This document shows, piece after piece, positions 38,176 through 49,085 of a stretch of 64,000 nucleotides of DNA (the stretch's first letter is position 1; each line of letters begins with the position of its first letter). The notes under the pieces are model-generated. The model saw only the letters and a program-made list of their open reading frames with translations, was not told the DNA's origin and did not search any database. The stretch comes from Bradyrhizobium sp. CB82 (lineage in GTDB: Bacteria; Pseudomonadota; Alphaproteobacteria; Rhizobiales; Xanthobacteraceae): the NCBI RefSeq assembly GCF_029714405.1, contig NZ_CP121650.1, positions 5,089,001 through 5,153,000 on the forward strand, read 5' to 3'. A program made the translations under genes and the position numbers.

Positions 38176-38838
38176 ATGCCCAACGATTTCCTCTCCTTCT
38201 TCCTGTCCTGGATGTCGGCCCCGCGTCGCGTCGGTGCGGTCGCGCCGTCGGGACCCGCGCTCGCCGATCTCATCACCCGAGAGATCACCGAATCGACCGG
38301 CCCGATTCTCGAGCTCGGCCCCGGCACCGGTGCGTTCACCTACAAGCTGCTCAAACGCGGCGTGCGGCAGCAGGACCTGACGCTCATCGAATACGGCTCC
38401 GACTTCATGAAGCTCTTGCAATTGCGCTTTCCCGGCGCGCGCGTCTTGTGGATGGATGCGGGGCGGTTGACGACGGAGCGCCTTTATGATGGCGCACCGG
38501 TCGGCGCGGTCGTGAGCGGCCTGCCGCTGCTCAACATGTCGACGCGCAAGGTGATGTCCATCGTCAATGGCGCGTTCAGTTATGTCCGCCCCGGCGGCGC
38601 CTTCTACCAGTTCACCTACGGCATGAGCTGCCCGGTGCGGCGGCCGATTCTCGATCGGCTGGGTCTGCGCGCCACTCTGGTGGATCGCGCCTTGCTGAAC
38701 GTACCGCCCGCCGCCGTCTACAAGCTGACCCGACGGCCGCAGATGAAGCTGATCACGTGCTCGCTTGCGCCCGATGCTTCAATGCCGGTCGCGCCACGAC
38801 CGGAGCAGCTGGAGCGCGACTGCAGTGCCGTGCCTTGA
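38176..38838 (+). CDS. pmtA: PmtA-like phospholipid N-methyltransferase, 220 aa
   Basis: A class I SAM-dependent methyltransferase resembling rhizobial PmtA, which methylates phosphatidylethanolamine stepwise to phosphatidylcholine. The N-terminus FLSFFLSWMSAPRRVGAVAP is the amphipathic membrane-binding segment of that group, followed by motif I (PILELGPGTGAFTYKLL) and DAGRLT. The ATG start has GGAG upstream; a GTG two codons earlier is in frame. It lies 111 bp after the sensor kinase. Other small lipid methyltransferases, such as ornithine-lipid methyltransferases, remain possible. Confidence 0.8.
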   Translation: MPNDFLSFFLSWMSAPRRVGAVAPSGPALADLITREITESTGPILELGPGTGAFTYKLLKRGVRQQDLTLIEYGSDFMKLLQLRFPGARVLWMDAGRLTTERLYDGAPVGAVVSGLPLLNMSTRKVMSIVNGAFSYVRPGGAFYQFTYGMSCPVRRPILDRLGLRATLVDRALLNVPPAAVYKLTRRPQMKLITCSLAPDASMPVAPRPEQLERDCSAVP

Positions 38839-38867
38839 GAGCGAAGCGAGGCGATCGGCGCTGCGCT

Positions 38868-38994
38868 AAAGCGCGATGAGATTAGGGTGAATCGTCATCG
38901 CGCTTTAGGTTGTTGTTTGCGCATGATCTCCGCGCAAACGCGTTCCGCGTTTGTCGCGAGGGAAAACCGCTTCGCACTTTTCCGGATCGTGCTT
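38868..38994. repeat. Dispersed repeat, family C copy 2 (inverted to copy 1)
   Basis: It reads AAAGCGCGATGAGATTAGGG ... CCGGATCGTGCTT and matches 12062-12186 on the opposite strand over nearly its whole length. It includes a hairpin, AAAGCGCGATGA ... TCATCGCGCTTT. It fills the gap between the convergent pmtA and pyrG genes and may end both transcripts. Confidence 0.75.
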
Positions 38995-39002
38995 TACGCC
39001 GC

Positions 39003-40646
<1,644 letters not shown>

Positions 40647-40760
40647 TTAATCCCCCGAACTCGATTCGCCAAAGCGATTCGTGTCCCGCCCCAAACAATT
40701 TGCGGGCCTGTGGGTGAGCCAAAACTGAGTGTGTTGCCAGAGCCTTGATGGGGATTTTTG

Positions 40761-40788
40761 ATGCAGGACGCCAGGCACCGTCCTGCAT
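40761..40788 (-). terminator. Hairpin between secG and pyrG
   Basis: A perfect 10-bp stem (ATGCAGGACG/CGTCCTGCAT) with an eight-base loop lies 13 bp after the secG stop codon. On the minus strand it is followed by CAAAAATC rather than a U-tract, so it may stabilise the message or attenuate rather than terminate fully. Confidence 0.45.
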
Positions 40789-40800
40789 GGCCCCTCTGCT

Positions 40801-41190
40801 TTATTGCGAACGCGGCGCCTGCGGACCGCTCGGCGCCTGGTTCTGCTGCTGCTCGTCCGCCTTCTTCAGCGTATCCAGGACACCGCCCGAGGTCGGCGGC
40901 GCCACCGGAGCCGCGCCACCGGCCGGCTGGGTCTGCGACGCAGGCTGCCCGATGATTGACGAGGGCTTGCGGTCGTAGCCAGCATACCAGGACAGGAACA
41001 GGCTGGTGACGAAGAAGCCGACCGCGAGCACGGCGGTGGTCCGCGTCAGCAGATTCGCGGTGCCGCGGCTCGACATGAAGCCTGCGCCTCCACCCATGCC
41101 GAGGCCGCCGCCTTCCGACTTCTGCAGCAGCACGGCGCCGATCATCACGGCGACGATCATGAGATGGATAACGATCACAACGGTCTGCAT
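40801..41190 (-). CDS. secG: Preprotein translocase subunit SecG, 129 aa
   Basis: A small membrane component of SecYEG. Helix 1 is VVIVIHLMIVAVMIGAVLLQ, the conserved loop reads SEGGGLGMGGG followed by RGTANLLTRTTAVLA, and helix 2 follows. The C-terminal 55 residues are a Pro/Gln/Ala-rich tail typical of alphaproteobacterial SecG. It lies between tpiA and pyrG, the usual place in this group. Confidence 0.92.
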   Translation of the reverse strand: MQTVVIVIHLMIVAVMIGAVLLQKSEGGGLGMGGGAGFMSSRGTANLLTRTTAVLAVGFFVTSLFLSWYAGYDRKPSSIIGQPASQTQPAGGAAPVAPPTSGGVLDTLKKADEQQQNQAPSGPQAPRSQ

Positions 41191-41344
41191 GGTACCCTTC
41201 CGTCACAAGCCGACAGCGCCGGTGCCGGCCCATCGCGCTTTGCGGGTTTTCTTGAAGTTGCGCGGTGTTACACGATCAGGACTGGCATTGCCACCCCCCG
41301 ATCGGTCCGGACCCGCTTTGAGCCGCCTGCGCTTTGCCGGTTAG

Positions 41345-41380
41345 CTAAGGGCAGCCCTTGTTAACTAAGGGCAGCCCTTG
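41345..41380. repeat. Tandem duplication at the tpiA stop codon
   Basis: CTAAGGGCAGCCCTTG occurs at 41345-41360 and again at 41365-41380, a 20-bp period. The second copy contains the tpiA stop and last codons, so the gene end has been duplicated just outside the coding region. Confidence 0.75.
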
Positions 41381-42120
41381 GCAATCGCAAGGAAATCGGC
41401 CGCCTTGAGGCTGGCGCCGCCGACCAGCGCACCATTGACATTCTTGACCGCCATCAGTTCGGCCGCGTTCGACGGCTTGACCGAGCCGCCATAGAGGATG
41501 CGCATCTTCGCCCCTTCGTCCCTGAAGCGGGAGATCAACAGTTCCCGGATAAACCCATGAATCTGCTCGACATCCTTGGCCGTGGGGGTCAGGCCCGTGC
41601 CGATCGCCCAGACCGGCTCATAGGCCACGACCAGATTGCCGGCCTTTGAGCCGTCCGGCAGCGACAGGTCGAGCTGGCCGCGCAGGATATCCAGGGTCTG
41701 GCCGGCATCACGCTGACCTTGCGTCTCGCCGACGCAGACAACCGCGATCACCCCTGCCCGCCAGGCGGCCTCGGCCTTCTGCCGCACCAGGTCGTCACTC
41801 TCGCCATGGTCGGCACGGCGCTCGGAATGGCCCACGATGATGGCCGAAGCGCCCGCATCCACCAGCATTTCCGCCGCGATATCCCCGGTATGGGCGCCTG
41901 AGGCCTTGGGGTGGCAATCCTGGGCACCGACGGCAACCTTCTTGCCGGCCGCCTTGGCGGCAAAGGCCGCGATCAGGGTCGCCGGCGGACACACCAGAAG
42001 ATCGGCCTTGGCGGCGACCTCTGCGCCGCCCGTGAGCATGGCGTCGAATTCGGCAGCGGAGGCCTTCAGGCCGTTCATCTTCCAGTTTCCGGCGATCAGC
42101 GGTCGGATGGCGTCTGTCAT
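41365..42120 (-). CDS. tpiA: Triosephosphate isomerase, 251 aa
   Basis: Interconverts dihydroxyacetone phosphate and glyceraldehyde-3-phosphate. The N-terminal Lys motif is AGNWKMNG, the catalytic His is in IIVGHSERR and the catalytic Glu in [13 protein letters not shown]. The loop [10 protein letters not shown] closes the barrel. The ATG start ([11 protein letters not shown]) is chosen; 27 upstream in-frame codons are not conserved. First gene of the tpiA-secG-pyrG run, divergent from ppiD. Confidence 0.96.
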   Translation of the reverse strand: MTDAIRPLIAGNWKMNGLKASAAEFDAMLTGGAEVAAKADLLVCPPATLIAAFAAKAAGKKVAVGAQDCHPKASGAHTGDIAAEMLVDAGASAIIVGHSERRADHGESDDLVRQKAEAAWRAGVIAVVCVGETQGQRDAGQTLDILRGQLDLSLPDGSKAGNLVVAYEPVWAIGTGLTPTAKDVEQIHGFIRELLISRFRDEGAKMRILYGGSVKPSNAAELMAVKNVNGALVGGASLKAADFLAIAKGCP

Positions 42121-42331
42121 ATCCAAATTCCATCGAAATGAGGTCTGGCATGCGCTAGCAGACCGGGCGCCGCAGTTCCAGAGACCCGCCCCTGTTAACA
42201 CAGCTTAAGGGAGCGGCAGGTTGCGGGGGGAAAGCCGCCACTTTATGATGCCATATCAATTCGGTGATGCGCTTTTGCGGAATCCGCTTTAAGACGCGCC
42301 CGGTTCCCTCCTGCCAAACAAGTTGGACGCA

Positions 42332-44230
42332 ATGCTTCGAGGAATGCGCAAGGCCTCATCAAACTGGCTCGGCAAGACGATTATGGCCGTGGTGATGGGC
42401 GTATTGATCATCAGTTTCGGCATTTGGGGCATCGCCGACATCTTCCGTGGCTTTGGGCAGTCGACTTTGGCCAAGGTCGGCCACACCGAGATTTCGCTGA
42501 ACGAATTCCGTCAGATCTACACCGACCGCATGCAGCAGATCGGCCGCCAGTTCGGCCGCCCGCTGACGTCTGAACAGGCGCGCGCCTTCGGCCTCGATCG
42601 GCAGGTCCTGCAGCAGACGATCGCGGAAGCCACCCTCGATGAAGAGGCCCGCCGGCTCGGGCTCGGCGTGTCGGACGACGAAATCCGCCGCATGATCATG
42701 AACGACCCGAACTTCAAGGGCGCCGCCGGCAATTTCGATGCGCAGCGCTTTCAGGCCATGATCCGCAATTTCGGCTACACTGAGCAGCGCTACACCGCCG
42801 AGCAACGCAAGGTGTCGGTGCGCCGGCAGATCACCGGTACGATCGGCGCGGGCCTCGAGCCGTCCAAGACCATGATTGACGCGCTGAGCCGCTACCAGAA
42901 CGAGCAGCGCTCCATCGAGTTCGTCAAGCTTGACGCGGCGCAGGCCGGCACGATCGATCCGCCCTCGCCCGAGGCGCTCGCCGCCTATTTCGAGGACCAC
43001 AAGGTTCAGTTCCGCGCGCCCGAATACCGCAAGATCGCCTTCGTCGTGATCTCTCCGGAGGAGATCGGCAAGTGGACCGACGTCTCCGACGACGACGCCA
43101 AGAAGGTGTTCGAGCAGCGCAAGGACCGGCTCGGCGCGCCGGAGAAGCGCCAGGTGCACCAACTCGTGTTTCCGACGGTCGAGGAAGCGCAAGCTGCGCG
43201 CACGCGGCTCGCGGGCGGAACGTCGTTCGAGGACCTCGCCAAGGAGCGCGGGCTCAACGCGGCGGACGCCGATCTCGGCCTCGTGACGAAATCCGCGATC
43301 CTCGATCCGGCCGTGGCGGACGCCGCCTTCGCGCTGCCCGCAGGCGAGATCAGCCAGCCGGTGCAGGGCCGCTTTGGCGTGGCGCTCGTCAAGGTCGACA
43401 AGATCGAGCCGGGCGCAGAGGCTAACTACGCCAATCTCGCCGGCGACATCAAACGGGAGATCGCGGCCGAGCGCGCCCGCGCCAAGGTCGCCGAATTGCG
43501 CGACAAGATGGAAGACGAGCGCGGCGGCGGCTCTAGCGTCATCGAGGCGGCGCAGAAGCTCGGACTTGCCGCCGTGACCATCGAGGCCGTCGACCGCTCC
43601 GGCCGCGCGCCCAGCGGCCAGCCGGTCGCGGGCATCCCGCAAGGGCTCGACGTGGTGTCGCAGGCCTTCAACAGCGACGTCGGCGTCGACAATGATCCGA
43701 TTTCCTTCCGCGGCGGCTATGTCTGGTACGACGTGCTCGGCATCACGCCGTCGCGCGAGCGCAGCCTCGACGAGGTCCGCGACCAGGTCGAGGCGCGCTG
43801 GCGTCAGGACCAGATCACGACCAAGTTGCGCGCCAAGGCCACCGAGATCGTGCAGAAGCTCGAACAGGGCGCCAAGCTCGCGGACGAAGCCGCCGCGATC
43901 AACGCCAAGGTCGAGAGCGCCGCGGGCTTCAAGCGCGAGGACACGCCCGCCGGCGTGCCGTCGAGCCTGGTCGCAGCCGCATTCCGCGCCGCCAAGGACG
44001 GCGTCGGCCAGACTCCGGGTGCGGGCGGCGAGGTCATCATCTTCCGCGTGACCGACATCGTCGATCCGCCGGTCGATCTCGCTTCCGACACGATCGCCAA
44101 GCTGAGGGAGAGCCTCGACCGTTCGCTCACCGACGAGCAGGTCGCGTCCTATGTCAACAAGCTTGAAAACGACATCGGAACCACCATTAATCAGGCCGCC
44201 TTCGCGCAGGTGACGGGCGCGAACCAGTAA
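42332..44230 (+). CDS. ppiD: PpiD-like membrane-anchored peptidyl-prolyl isomerase, 632 aa
   Basis: A periplasmic folding factor anchored by one N-terminal helix ([20 protein letters not shown]). A SurA-N-like chaperone domain follows ([20 protein letters not shown]). A parvulin domain is near residues 270-370, with [25 protein letters not shown] and [13 protein letters not shown]. It should help outer-membrane proteins leaving the Sec translocon. Start is ATG (MLRGMRKAS); a TTG three codons earlier is in frame. Next comes trpD after 17 bp, so they may share a transcript. Confidence 0.9.
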   Translation: MLRGMRKASSNWLGKTIMAVVMGVLIISFGIWGIADIFRGFGQSTLAKVGHTEISLNEFRQIYTDRMQQIGRQFGRPLTSEQARAFGLDRQVLQQTIAEATLDEEARRLGLGVSDDEIRRMIMNDPNFKGAAGNFDAQRFQAMIRNFGYTEQRYTAEQRKVSVRRQITGTIGAGLEPSKTMIDALSRYQNEQRSIEFVKLDAAQAGTIDPPSPEALAAYFEDHKVQFRAPEYRKIAFVVISPEEIGKWTDVSDDDAKKVFEQRKDRLGAPEKRQVHQLVFPTVEEAQAARTRLAGGTSFEDLAKERGLNAADADLGLVTKSAILDPAVADAAFALPAGEISQPVQGRFGVALVKVDKIEPGAEANYANLAGDIKREIAAERARAKVAELRDKMEDERGGGSSVIEAAQKLGLAAVTIEAVDRSGRAPSGQPVAGIPQGLDVVSQAFNSDVGVDNDPISFRGGYVWYDVLGITPSRERSLDEVRDQVEARWRQDQITTKLRAKATEIVQKLEQGAKLADEAAAINAKVESAAGFKREDTPAGVPSSLVAAAFRAAKDGVGQTPGAGGEVIIFRVTDIVDPPVDLASDTIAKLRESLDRSLTDEQVASYVNKLENDIGTTINQAAFAQVTGANQ

Positions 44231-44247
44231 TCAGTCGAAAGCACGCG

Positions 44248-45261
44248 ATGGACGACCTGAAATCGATCATTGGAAAAGTGGCGACCGGCGCCAGCCTGTC
44301 GCGTGACGAAGCCGCCTCAGCCTTCGATGCCATGATGTCCGGCGAGGCTACGCCCTCGCAGATGGGCGGGCTTTTGATGGCGCTGCGCGTACGCGGCGAG
44401 ACCGTGGACGAGATCACAGGCGCGGTCTCGGCGATGCGCTCCAAGATGCTGCGCGTCAGCGCGCCGGCAGATGCCGTCGACATCGTTGGCACCGGCGGCG
44501 ACGGCTCGGGCTCGGTCAACGTCTCGACCTGCGCGTCGTTCATCGTCGCCGGCGCCGGCGTGCCGGTCGCCAAGCACGGCAACCGCGCGCTGTCGTCGCG
44601 CTCGGGCGCAGCCGACGTGCTGGCCTCGCTCGGCGTGAAGATCGATCTCAAGCCCGAGGACGTCGGCCGCTGCGTGCGCGAATGCGGCATCGGCTTCATG
44701 TTCGCGCCCGCGCACCATCCCGCAATGAAGAACGTCGGCCCGACCCGCGTCGAGCTCGCCACCCGCACCATCTTCAACCTGCTCGGACCGCTGTCCAATC
44801 CGGCTGGCGTGAAGCGGCAGATGGTCGGTGTATTCTCCAGGCAATGGGTGCAGCCACTGGCGCAGGTGCTGAAGAATCTCGGCTCCGACTCGGTCTGGGT
44901 GGTGCACGGCTCCGACGGGCTCGACGAGATCACCCTCACCGGCCCGACCTTCGTCTCTTCGCTGCACAATGGCGAGATCAAGTCCTTCGAGATCACCCCG
45001 GAGGACGCAGGCCTTCCGCGCTGCGACGCCGTCGGCTTGAAGGGCGGCGACGCCGACGCCAACGCGATCGCCCTGCAAAGCGTGCTCGACGGCAAGCCGA
45101 GCGCCTATCGCGACGTCGCGCTGATCAACGCGGCCGCCGCGCTGGTGGTGGCGGGCCGCGCCAAGGACATCAAGGAAGGCGTTGCGCTCGGCGCCAAGTC
45201 GATCGACAGCGGCGCCGCGACGGCGCGGCTGAAGCATCTGATCGCGGTCTCCAATAGCTGA
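44248..45261 (+). CDS. trpD: Anthranilate phosphoribosyltransferase, 337 aa
   Basis: Second step of tryptophan synthesis: anthranilate plus PRPP to N-phosphoribosylanthranilate. The PRPP loop is [15 protein letters not shown], followed by [29 protein letters not shown] and the Mg-binding segment are also conserved. It is the middle of a ppiD-trpD-trpC-moaC run with gaps of 17, 8 and 1 bp, so probably one transcript. Confidence 0.96.
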   Translation: MDDLKSIIGKVATGASLSRDEAASAFDAMMSGEATPSQMGGLLMALRVRGETVDEITGAVSAMRSKMLRVSAPADAVDIVGTGGDGSGSVNVSTCASFIVAGAGVPVAKHGNRALSSRSGAADVLASLGVKIDLKPEDVGRCVRECGIGFMFAPAHHPAMKNVGPTRVELATRTIFNLLGPLSNPAGVKRQMVGVFSRQWVQPLAQVLKNLGSDSVWVVHGSDGLDEITLTGPTFVSSLHNGEIKSFEITPEDAGLPRCDAVGLKGGDADANAIALQSVLDGKPSAYRDVALINAAAALVVAGRAKDIKEGVALGAKSIDSGAATARLKHLIAVSNS

Positions 45262-45269
45262 GCCTTTGC

Positions 45270-46088
45270 ATGTCGGACATCCTGACCAAGATCGAGGCAT
45301 ATAAGCGCGAGGAGATCGCGGCGGCCAAGCGCGCGCAGCCGCTTGCCACCGTGGAAGCCGAGGCCAAAGCCGCACCTGCGCCGCGCGGCTTTCTGCGCGC
45401 GATCCGCAGCAAGCTCGCCAATGGCGACTATGCGTTGATTGCCGAGGTCAAGAAGGCGTCGCCCTCCAAGGGCCTGATCCGTGCGGATTTCGACCCGCCG
45501 CTGCTCGCCAAGGCCTACGAGGCCGGCGGCGCGGCTTGCCTGTCAGTGCTGACGGATACGCCCTCCTTCCAGGGGCATCTCGACTTCATGGTCGCGGCAC
45601 GCGCGGCGACGTCGCTGCCGGTGCTGCGCAAGGATTTTCTGTTCGACACCTACCAGGTGGTGGAAGCGCGCGCCCATGGCGCCGATTGCATCCTGATCAT
45701 CATGGCGGCGCTCGACGATGCCACCGCCACGGATCTCGAAGACGCCGCCCTCGCCTACGGAATGGACGTCCTGATCGAGATCCATGACGCGAGCGAGCTC
45801 GACCGCGCGCTAAAACTGCGCTCGCCGATGATCGGGGTCAACAATCGCAACTTGCGCACCTTCGAGACCACGCTTGCGACCAGCGAGGCATTGGCGCCGC
45901 TGATCCCTGAGGGGCGGCTGATGGTCGGCGAAAGCGGCATCTTCACGCCGGCGGACCTCGCCCGCCTCGAGCACGTGGGCATGTCGACCTTCCTCGTCGG
46001 CGAAAGCCTGATGCGGCAGGCCGATGTGACGGCTGCCACCCGCGCGCTGCTGTCGCGCGAGGCCCCGCGCGCCACGGGCACGCGCTGA
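45270..46088 (+). CDS. trpC: Indole-3-glycerol-phosphate synthase, 272 aa
   Basis: Closes the indole ring in tryptophan synthesis. TIM-barrel motifs are [29 protein letters not shown], the conserved [11 protein letters not shown] and [13 protein letters not shown]. The start is ATG 8 bp after the trpD stop, and the stop lies one base before the moaC start. It is a stand-alone TrpC without the TrpF fusion found in enterics. Confidence 0.96.
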   Translation: MSDILTKIEAYKREEIAAAKRAQPLATVEAEAKAAPAPRGFLRAIRSKLANGDYALIAEVKKASPSKGLIRADFDPPLLAKAYEAGGAACLSVLTDTPSFQGHLDFMVAARAATSLPVLRKDFLFDTYQVVEARAHGADCILIIMAALDDATATDLEDAALAYGMDVLIEIHDASELDRALKLRSPMIGVNNRNLRTFETTLATSEALAPLIPEGRLMVGESGIFTPADLARLEHVGMSTFLVGESLMRQADVTAATRALLSREAPRATGTR

Positions 46089-46089
46089 G

Positions 46090-46599
46090 ATGGCGCGTTT
46101 ACCGTCCAAGACCGAAGCAAAGGCAAAACCCGTCCTCACCCATATCGGTGCCTCCGGCGAGGCCCGGATGGTCGACGTGTCGGAGAAGCCCGCGACCGAG
46201 CGGCTTGCCGTCGCGGAGGGGCGCGTCGTCATGACCAGGGGGACGCTAGATCTGATCCGCTCCGGCAACGCCAAGAAGGGCGATGTGCTCGGGACCGCCC
46301 GCATCGCCGGCATCATGGCGGCCAAGCGCACCTCGGAGCTGATCCCGCTCTGCCATCCCCTCGCGCTGTCGAAGGTCACCATCGACATCGAGCTCGACGA
46401 CAAGCTGCCGGGTTGCCTCGTGCGCGCCGCCGTGAAGGTCACCGGTCCGACCGGCGTCGAGATGGAGGCGCTGACCGCCGTCTCGGTCGCCTGCCTCACG
46501 ATCTACGACATGATCAAGGCGGTGGAGCGCGGCGTGCGCATCGAGGGCATCCATCTCGTCGAGAAGATGGGCGGCAAGTCCGGCCATTACCGCGCCTAA
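46090..46599 (+). CDS. moaC: Cyclic pyranopterin monophosphate synthase, 169 aa
   Basis: Converts the MoaA product to cPMP in molybdenum cofactor synthesis. [40 protein letters not shown] and [12 protein letters not shown] are diagnostic, as is the C-terminal [13 protein letters not shown]. The extra 25 residues before [12 protein letters not shown] are basic and not conserved, so translation might start slightly later. It follows trpC by one base. The partner gene moeA is 9.5 kb further on. Confidence 0.95.
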   Translation: MARLPSKTEAKAKPVLTHIGASGEARMVDVSEKPATERLAVAEGRVVMTRGTLDLIRSGNAKKGDVLGTARIAGIMAAKRTSELIPLCHPLALSKVTIDIELDDKLPGCLVRAAVKVTGPTGVEMEALTAVSVACLTIYDMIKAVERGVRIEGIHLVEKMGGKSGHYRA

Positions 46600-46653
46600 A
46601 GCATGATGCGGACCCGGAGGGCCGCGTTAGCGCAAAGTGGGCAGCGGTTTTCA
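46598..46653. repeat. Partial dispersed repeat, family C-like
   Basis: AAAGCATGATGCGGA, a 20-bp unrelated insert, then CAAAGTGGGCAGCGGTTTTC. The two outer blocks match the ends of a short relative of repeat family C. It begins at the moaC stop codon. Confidence 0.45.
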
Positions 46654-46680
46654 TGCTCAATCTGTAAAGCGCGCCGTCGC

Positions 46681-47273
46681 CTATTTCGTCTCGCGCAGTC
46701 GCTCGCGATACGCGCGCGTCTTCATCCGGTTGCCGCACAGCGTCGACATGCACCAGCGCCGCGTTGACGGTTTGGATCGGTCGTAGAACACCCGGCGGCA
46801 TTCCTCCGATGCGCACATCTTCAGCCGGTCCAGCGTGCCCGCAAGCGTACCGTCGTGAAGTTCGATGGCGATGGCCGACAGCCCCGCAAGGCCGTCCCGG
46901 CGCATCGCAGACAGCGTTGCGCCGCGCCCCGCGCGCGCCTCCACTCGCAACGGAAACGGTTCGAGCGCGCCATCGAGCGCGCCAAGGACATCCCTGTTCC
47001 TGCGCCGCTCGGCGGGCTCGCATTGCAAATAGGCGCGAAGCGCCCCCGCAGCCGCAAAGCGGTCTGGAACATCGCAGGCGTGATCTTCTCGCCGCCCTCG
47101 CCCATGCCGTGCTCGGCCAACCACGCCCCAAGCTCCTTCGGGCCGGAGAGCGCATCGCTCTGCGGATGCTGCACCCCGAAATGCGTGAAGTGACGAACAT
47201 CGAGCGAATTGGCGAAATCGTAGAGTTTCGCCAATTCGTCGGGAACCTTGAATTTGCGGGATTGTTTCGCCAT
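46681..47273 (-). pseudogene. ABATE/CGNR zinc-finger regulator gene with a frameshift
   Basis: The N-terminal half (MAKQSRKFKVPDELAKLYDF, ending MFQTALRLR) is an ABATE-type ligand domain. The C-terminal half (ALRAYLQCEPAERR, then SRKP-like linker and CASEECRRVFYDRSKPSTRR followed by WCMSTLCGNRMK) is the CGNR zinc finger with all four cysteines. They lie in different frames; the shift falls in a G-rich run near 47045-47050, consistent with one lost base. CGNR proteins are putative DNA-binding regulators. It diverges from an MFS gene it may have controlled. A sequencing error at the G-run is an alternative to a true pseudogene. Confidence 0.78.
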
Positions 47274-47278
47274 AGACA

Positions 47279-47299
47279 CCAGTAAATCACTTTTACTGG
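47279..47299. promoter_or_regulatory. Inverted repeat, candidate operator 1
   Basis: CCAGTAAA-TCACT-TTTACTGG, perfect 8-bp arms, lies just 6 bp upstream of the CGNR gene start and about 70 bp upstream of the MFS gene. It could be the site where the CGNR protein represses itself and its neighbour. Confidence 0.5.
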
Positions 47300-47310
47300 T
47301 TGACGGCAAC

Positions 47311-47341
47311 TGACACCTGTATAAATCGTTTAATGGTGTCA
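47311..47341. promoter_or_regulatory. Inverted repeat, candidate operator 2
   Basis: TGACACC and GGTGTCA are separated by 17 AT-rich bases that include TATAAA. The 24-bp centre-to-centre spacing would place both half-sites on one face of the helix. It lies in the divergent promoter region between the CGNR gene and the MFS gene. Confidence 0.4.
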
Positions 47342-47366
47342 ATAGCGTCAGACCATGGAGGCTGAG

Positions 47367-48623
47367 ATGATGACGCGCACAACGACGCTCACCCGCCCCC
47401 GCATTTTCTACGGCTGGCTCGTCGTCGCCGCGGCTTTCGCGGTGACGTTCGTCGGCTTCGGTTCCGCCTACACATTCAGCGCGTTTCTGGAACCACTCCA
47501 ACACGACTTCGGCGCCTCGCGCGGCTCGGTTTCACTGGTGTTCTCGATCGCAGGCTTCCTGTATTTCGCGCTCGGGATCGTGAGCGGCCCGCTCGCCGAC
47601 CGCTTTGGCGCGCGCGCGCTCGCCGTGACGGGCATGATCTTGGTCGCCGCGGGACTTGCGGCCGCGAGCGCGGCACGCTCCCTCGTCGAGGTTTATCTCG
47701 CCTACGGACTCGGAATAGGCCTCGGCGTCGGCTGCGCCTACGTGCCCGCAATCGGTGCGGTGCAGCGCTGGTTCGTCAAACGCCGCGGCTTCGCCTCCGG
47801 GCTCGCCGTCAGCGGCATCGGGCTCGGCACGCTGGCGATGCCGCCGATCGCTTCGCTGCTGATCGCGACATTTGGCTGGCGTGGGTCCTATCTGGTGCTC
47901 GCCGCGATCGCCGTCGTGCTCGGCGGCGGGGTTTCATTGCTGCTCGAGAACGATCCGCGCGACCGCGGCCTCGGCCCGGACGGCGACCCGCCTGAGGCGG
48001 CTCGCGCGGTAAAAAGCGCAGGCACCCCGCTGCTGGAGGCCGTAGGCTCGGCGCGCTTCGTCGGCCACTATCTGTCGTGCCTGGTCTGCTCGTTCGGCGC
48101 TTTCGTTCCCTTCGTGCATCTCGTGCCCTACGCACGCGATCACGGCGTCGCGACCTCGTCCGCAGTGCTGCTGCTTGGCATGATCGGCGCCGGCAGCACG
48201 GCCGGGCGCTTTCTGCTCGGCGGGCTTGCCGACCGGATCGGCCGCGACCGCTCGCTGATCATGGTCCTGCTCGGCATGGCGCTCGCCATGGTGATCTGGG
48301 CGATATCGGCGAGCGCCTTCGCGCTTGCCGGCTTCGCATTCGTCTATGGTGTGTTCTACGGCGGCTGGGTCGCGGTGCTCCCCGCCGTGGTGATGGACCA
48401 TTTCGGCGGGCGCAACGTCAGCGGCATCATCGGCATTCTCTACACCAGCGTCGCATTCGGCACGCTGATCGGGCCGAGCGCCGCAGGCTTCGCCTACGAC
48501 GCCACGCACAGCTACACGCTGCCGATCCTGATCGGCGCCGTTGCGAACGTCGTCGCCGCACTGATCGTGGCAGCGCCCTTGTTGCGGAGCGGAACACGGA
48601 CGATCAGCGCAGCGAGGCGCTGA
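47367..48623 (+). CDS. MFS transporter, monocarboxylate-type, 418 aa
   Basis: A twelve-helix transporter resembling the monocarboxylate/oxalate-formate antiporter group. It begins PRIFYGWLVVAAAFAVTFVG, with GPLADRFGARALAVTGMIL as the helix 2-3 loop and VQRWFVKRRGFASGLAVSG near helix 5, features usual in that group. The start is the first of two ATG codons that follow GGAGG by five bases; an ATG four codons upstream overlaps that site. The last 20 bp overlap the end of the pilin gene on the other strand. Substrate unknown. Confidence 0.87.
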   Translation: MMTRTTTLTRPRIFYGWLVVAAAFAVTFVGFGSAYTFSAFLEPLQHDFGASRGSVSLVFSIAGFLYFALGIVSGPLADRFGARALAVTGMILVAAGLAAASAARSLVEVYLAYGLGIGLGVGCAYVPAIGAVQRWFVKRRGFASGLAVSGIGLGTLAMPPIASLLIATFGWRGSYLVLAAIAVVLGGGVSLLLENDPRDRGLGPDGDPPEAARAVKSAGTPLLEAVGSARFVGHYLSCLVCSFGAFVPFVHLVPYARDHGVATSSAVLLLGMIGAGSTAGRFLLGGLADRIGRDRSLIMVLLGMALAMVIWAISASAFALAGFAFVYGVFYGGWVAVLPAVVMDHFGGRNVSGIIGILYTSVAFGTLIGPSAAGFAYDATHSYTLPILIGAVANVVAALIVAAPLLRSGTRTISAARR

Positions 48624-48768
48624 TAGATCCGAACTTGCTGTTGAGCTTGCTGCCGAGCCCGTTGATGACGGTGATGATGGCAAGTGCGATGCCAGCGGCG
48701 ATCAGGCCGTATTCGAACGCGGCGGCGCCGGTCTCGTCGGCCATGAACTTCTGCAACGTCGTCTTCAT
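48604..48768 (-). CDS. Flp/Fap-type pilin, 54 aa
   Basis: A type IVb Flp pilin subunit: a short leader (MKTTLQKFMADETGAAAFEY) with the Glu and Tyr conserved at the prepilin peptidase site, then one hydrophobic helix (GLIAAGIALAIITVINGLG). It is exported and assembled by the Tad/Cpa system. No cpa or tad gene is in the window, so this is an isolated pilin. The start is ATG; its 3' end overlaps the MFS gene by 20 bp in convergent orientation. Confidence 0.88.
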   Translation of the reverse strand: MKTTLQKFMADETGAAAFEYGLIAAGIALAIITVINGLGSKLNSKFGSISASLR

Positions 48769-49085
48769 GATCCTACTTATCCTGTCCTCTCCCGTGGGAT
48801 GACGGGACAACTCGCAAACCGCGTGCCAGAGCGTGCGTGAGCGTCGCCAGCACGTTAGACGGTTAAGCCTTCGTTGGCGGCGAGCGCGACCGGCAGGAAC
48901 CGGCCATATGCACTGGACCGGCAATAAGTGCTGGCCCGCTCATCGCACGCGCGTCACGATTCCATGTCGATTTACCTTCCGTTAACCGCACTTGCTAACG
49001 CCGCCTCCACATCGTTCCCGTAAACCGACGGATGTTTCCGGGCTCAAGAATTGATCCTGGCGTGTGCGCGGAAGCTAATCGGACT
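48769..49085. other. Divergent intergenic region
   Basis: It holds the promoters of the Flp pilin (leftward) and of the GGDEF-EAL gene (rightward). I see no convincing paired -35/-10 boxes, repeat or small gene. Confidence 0.4.
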
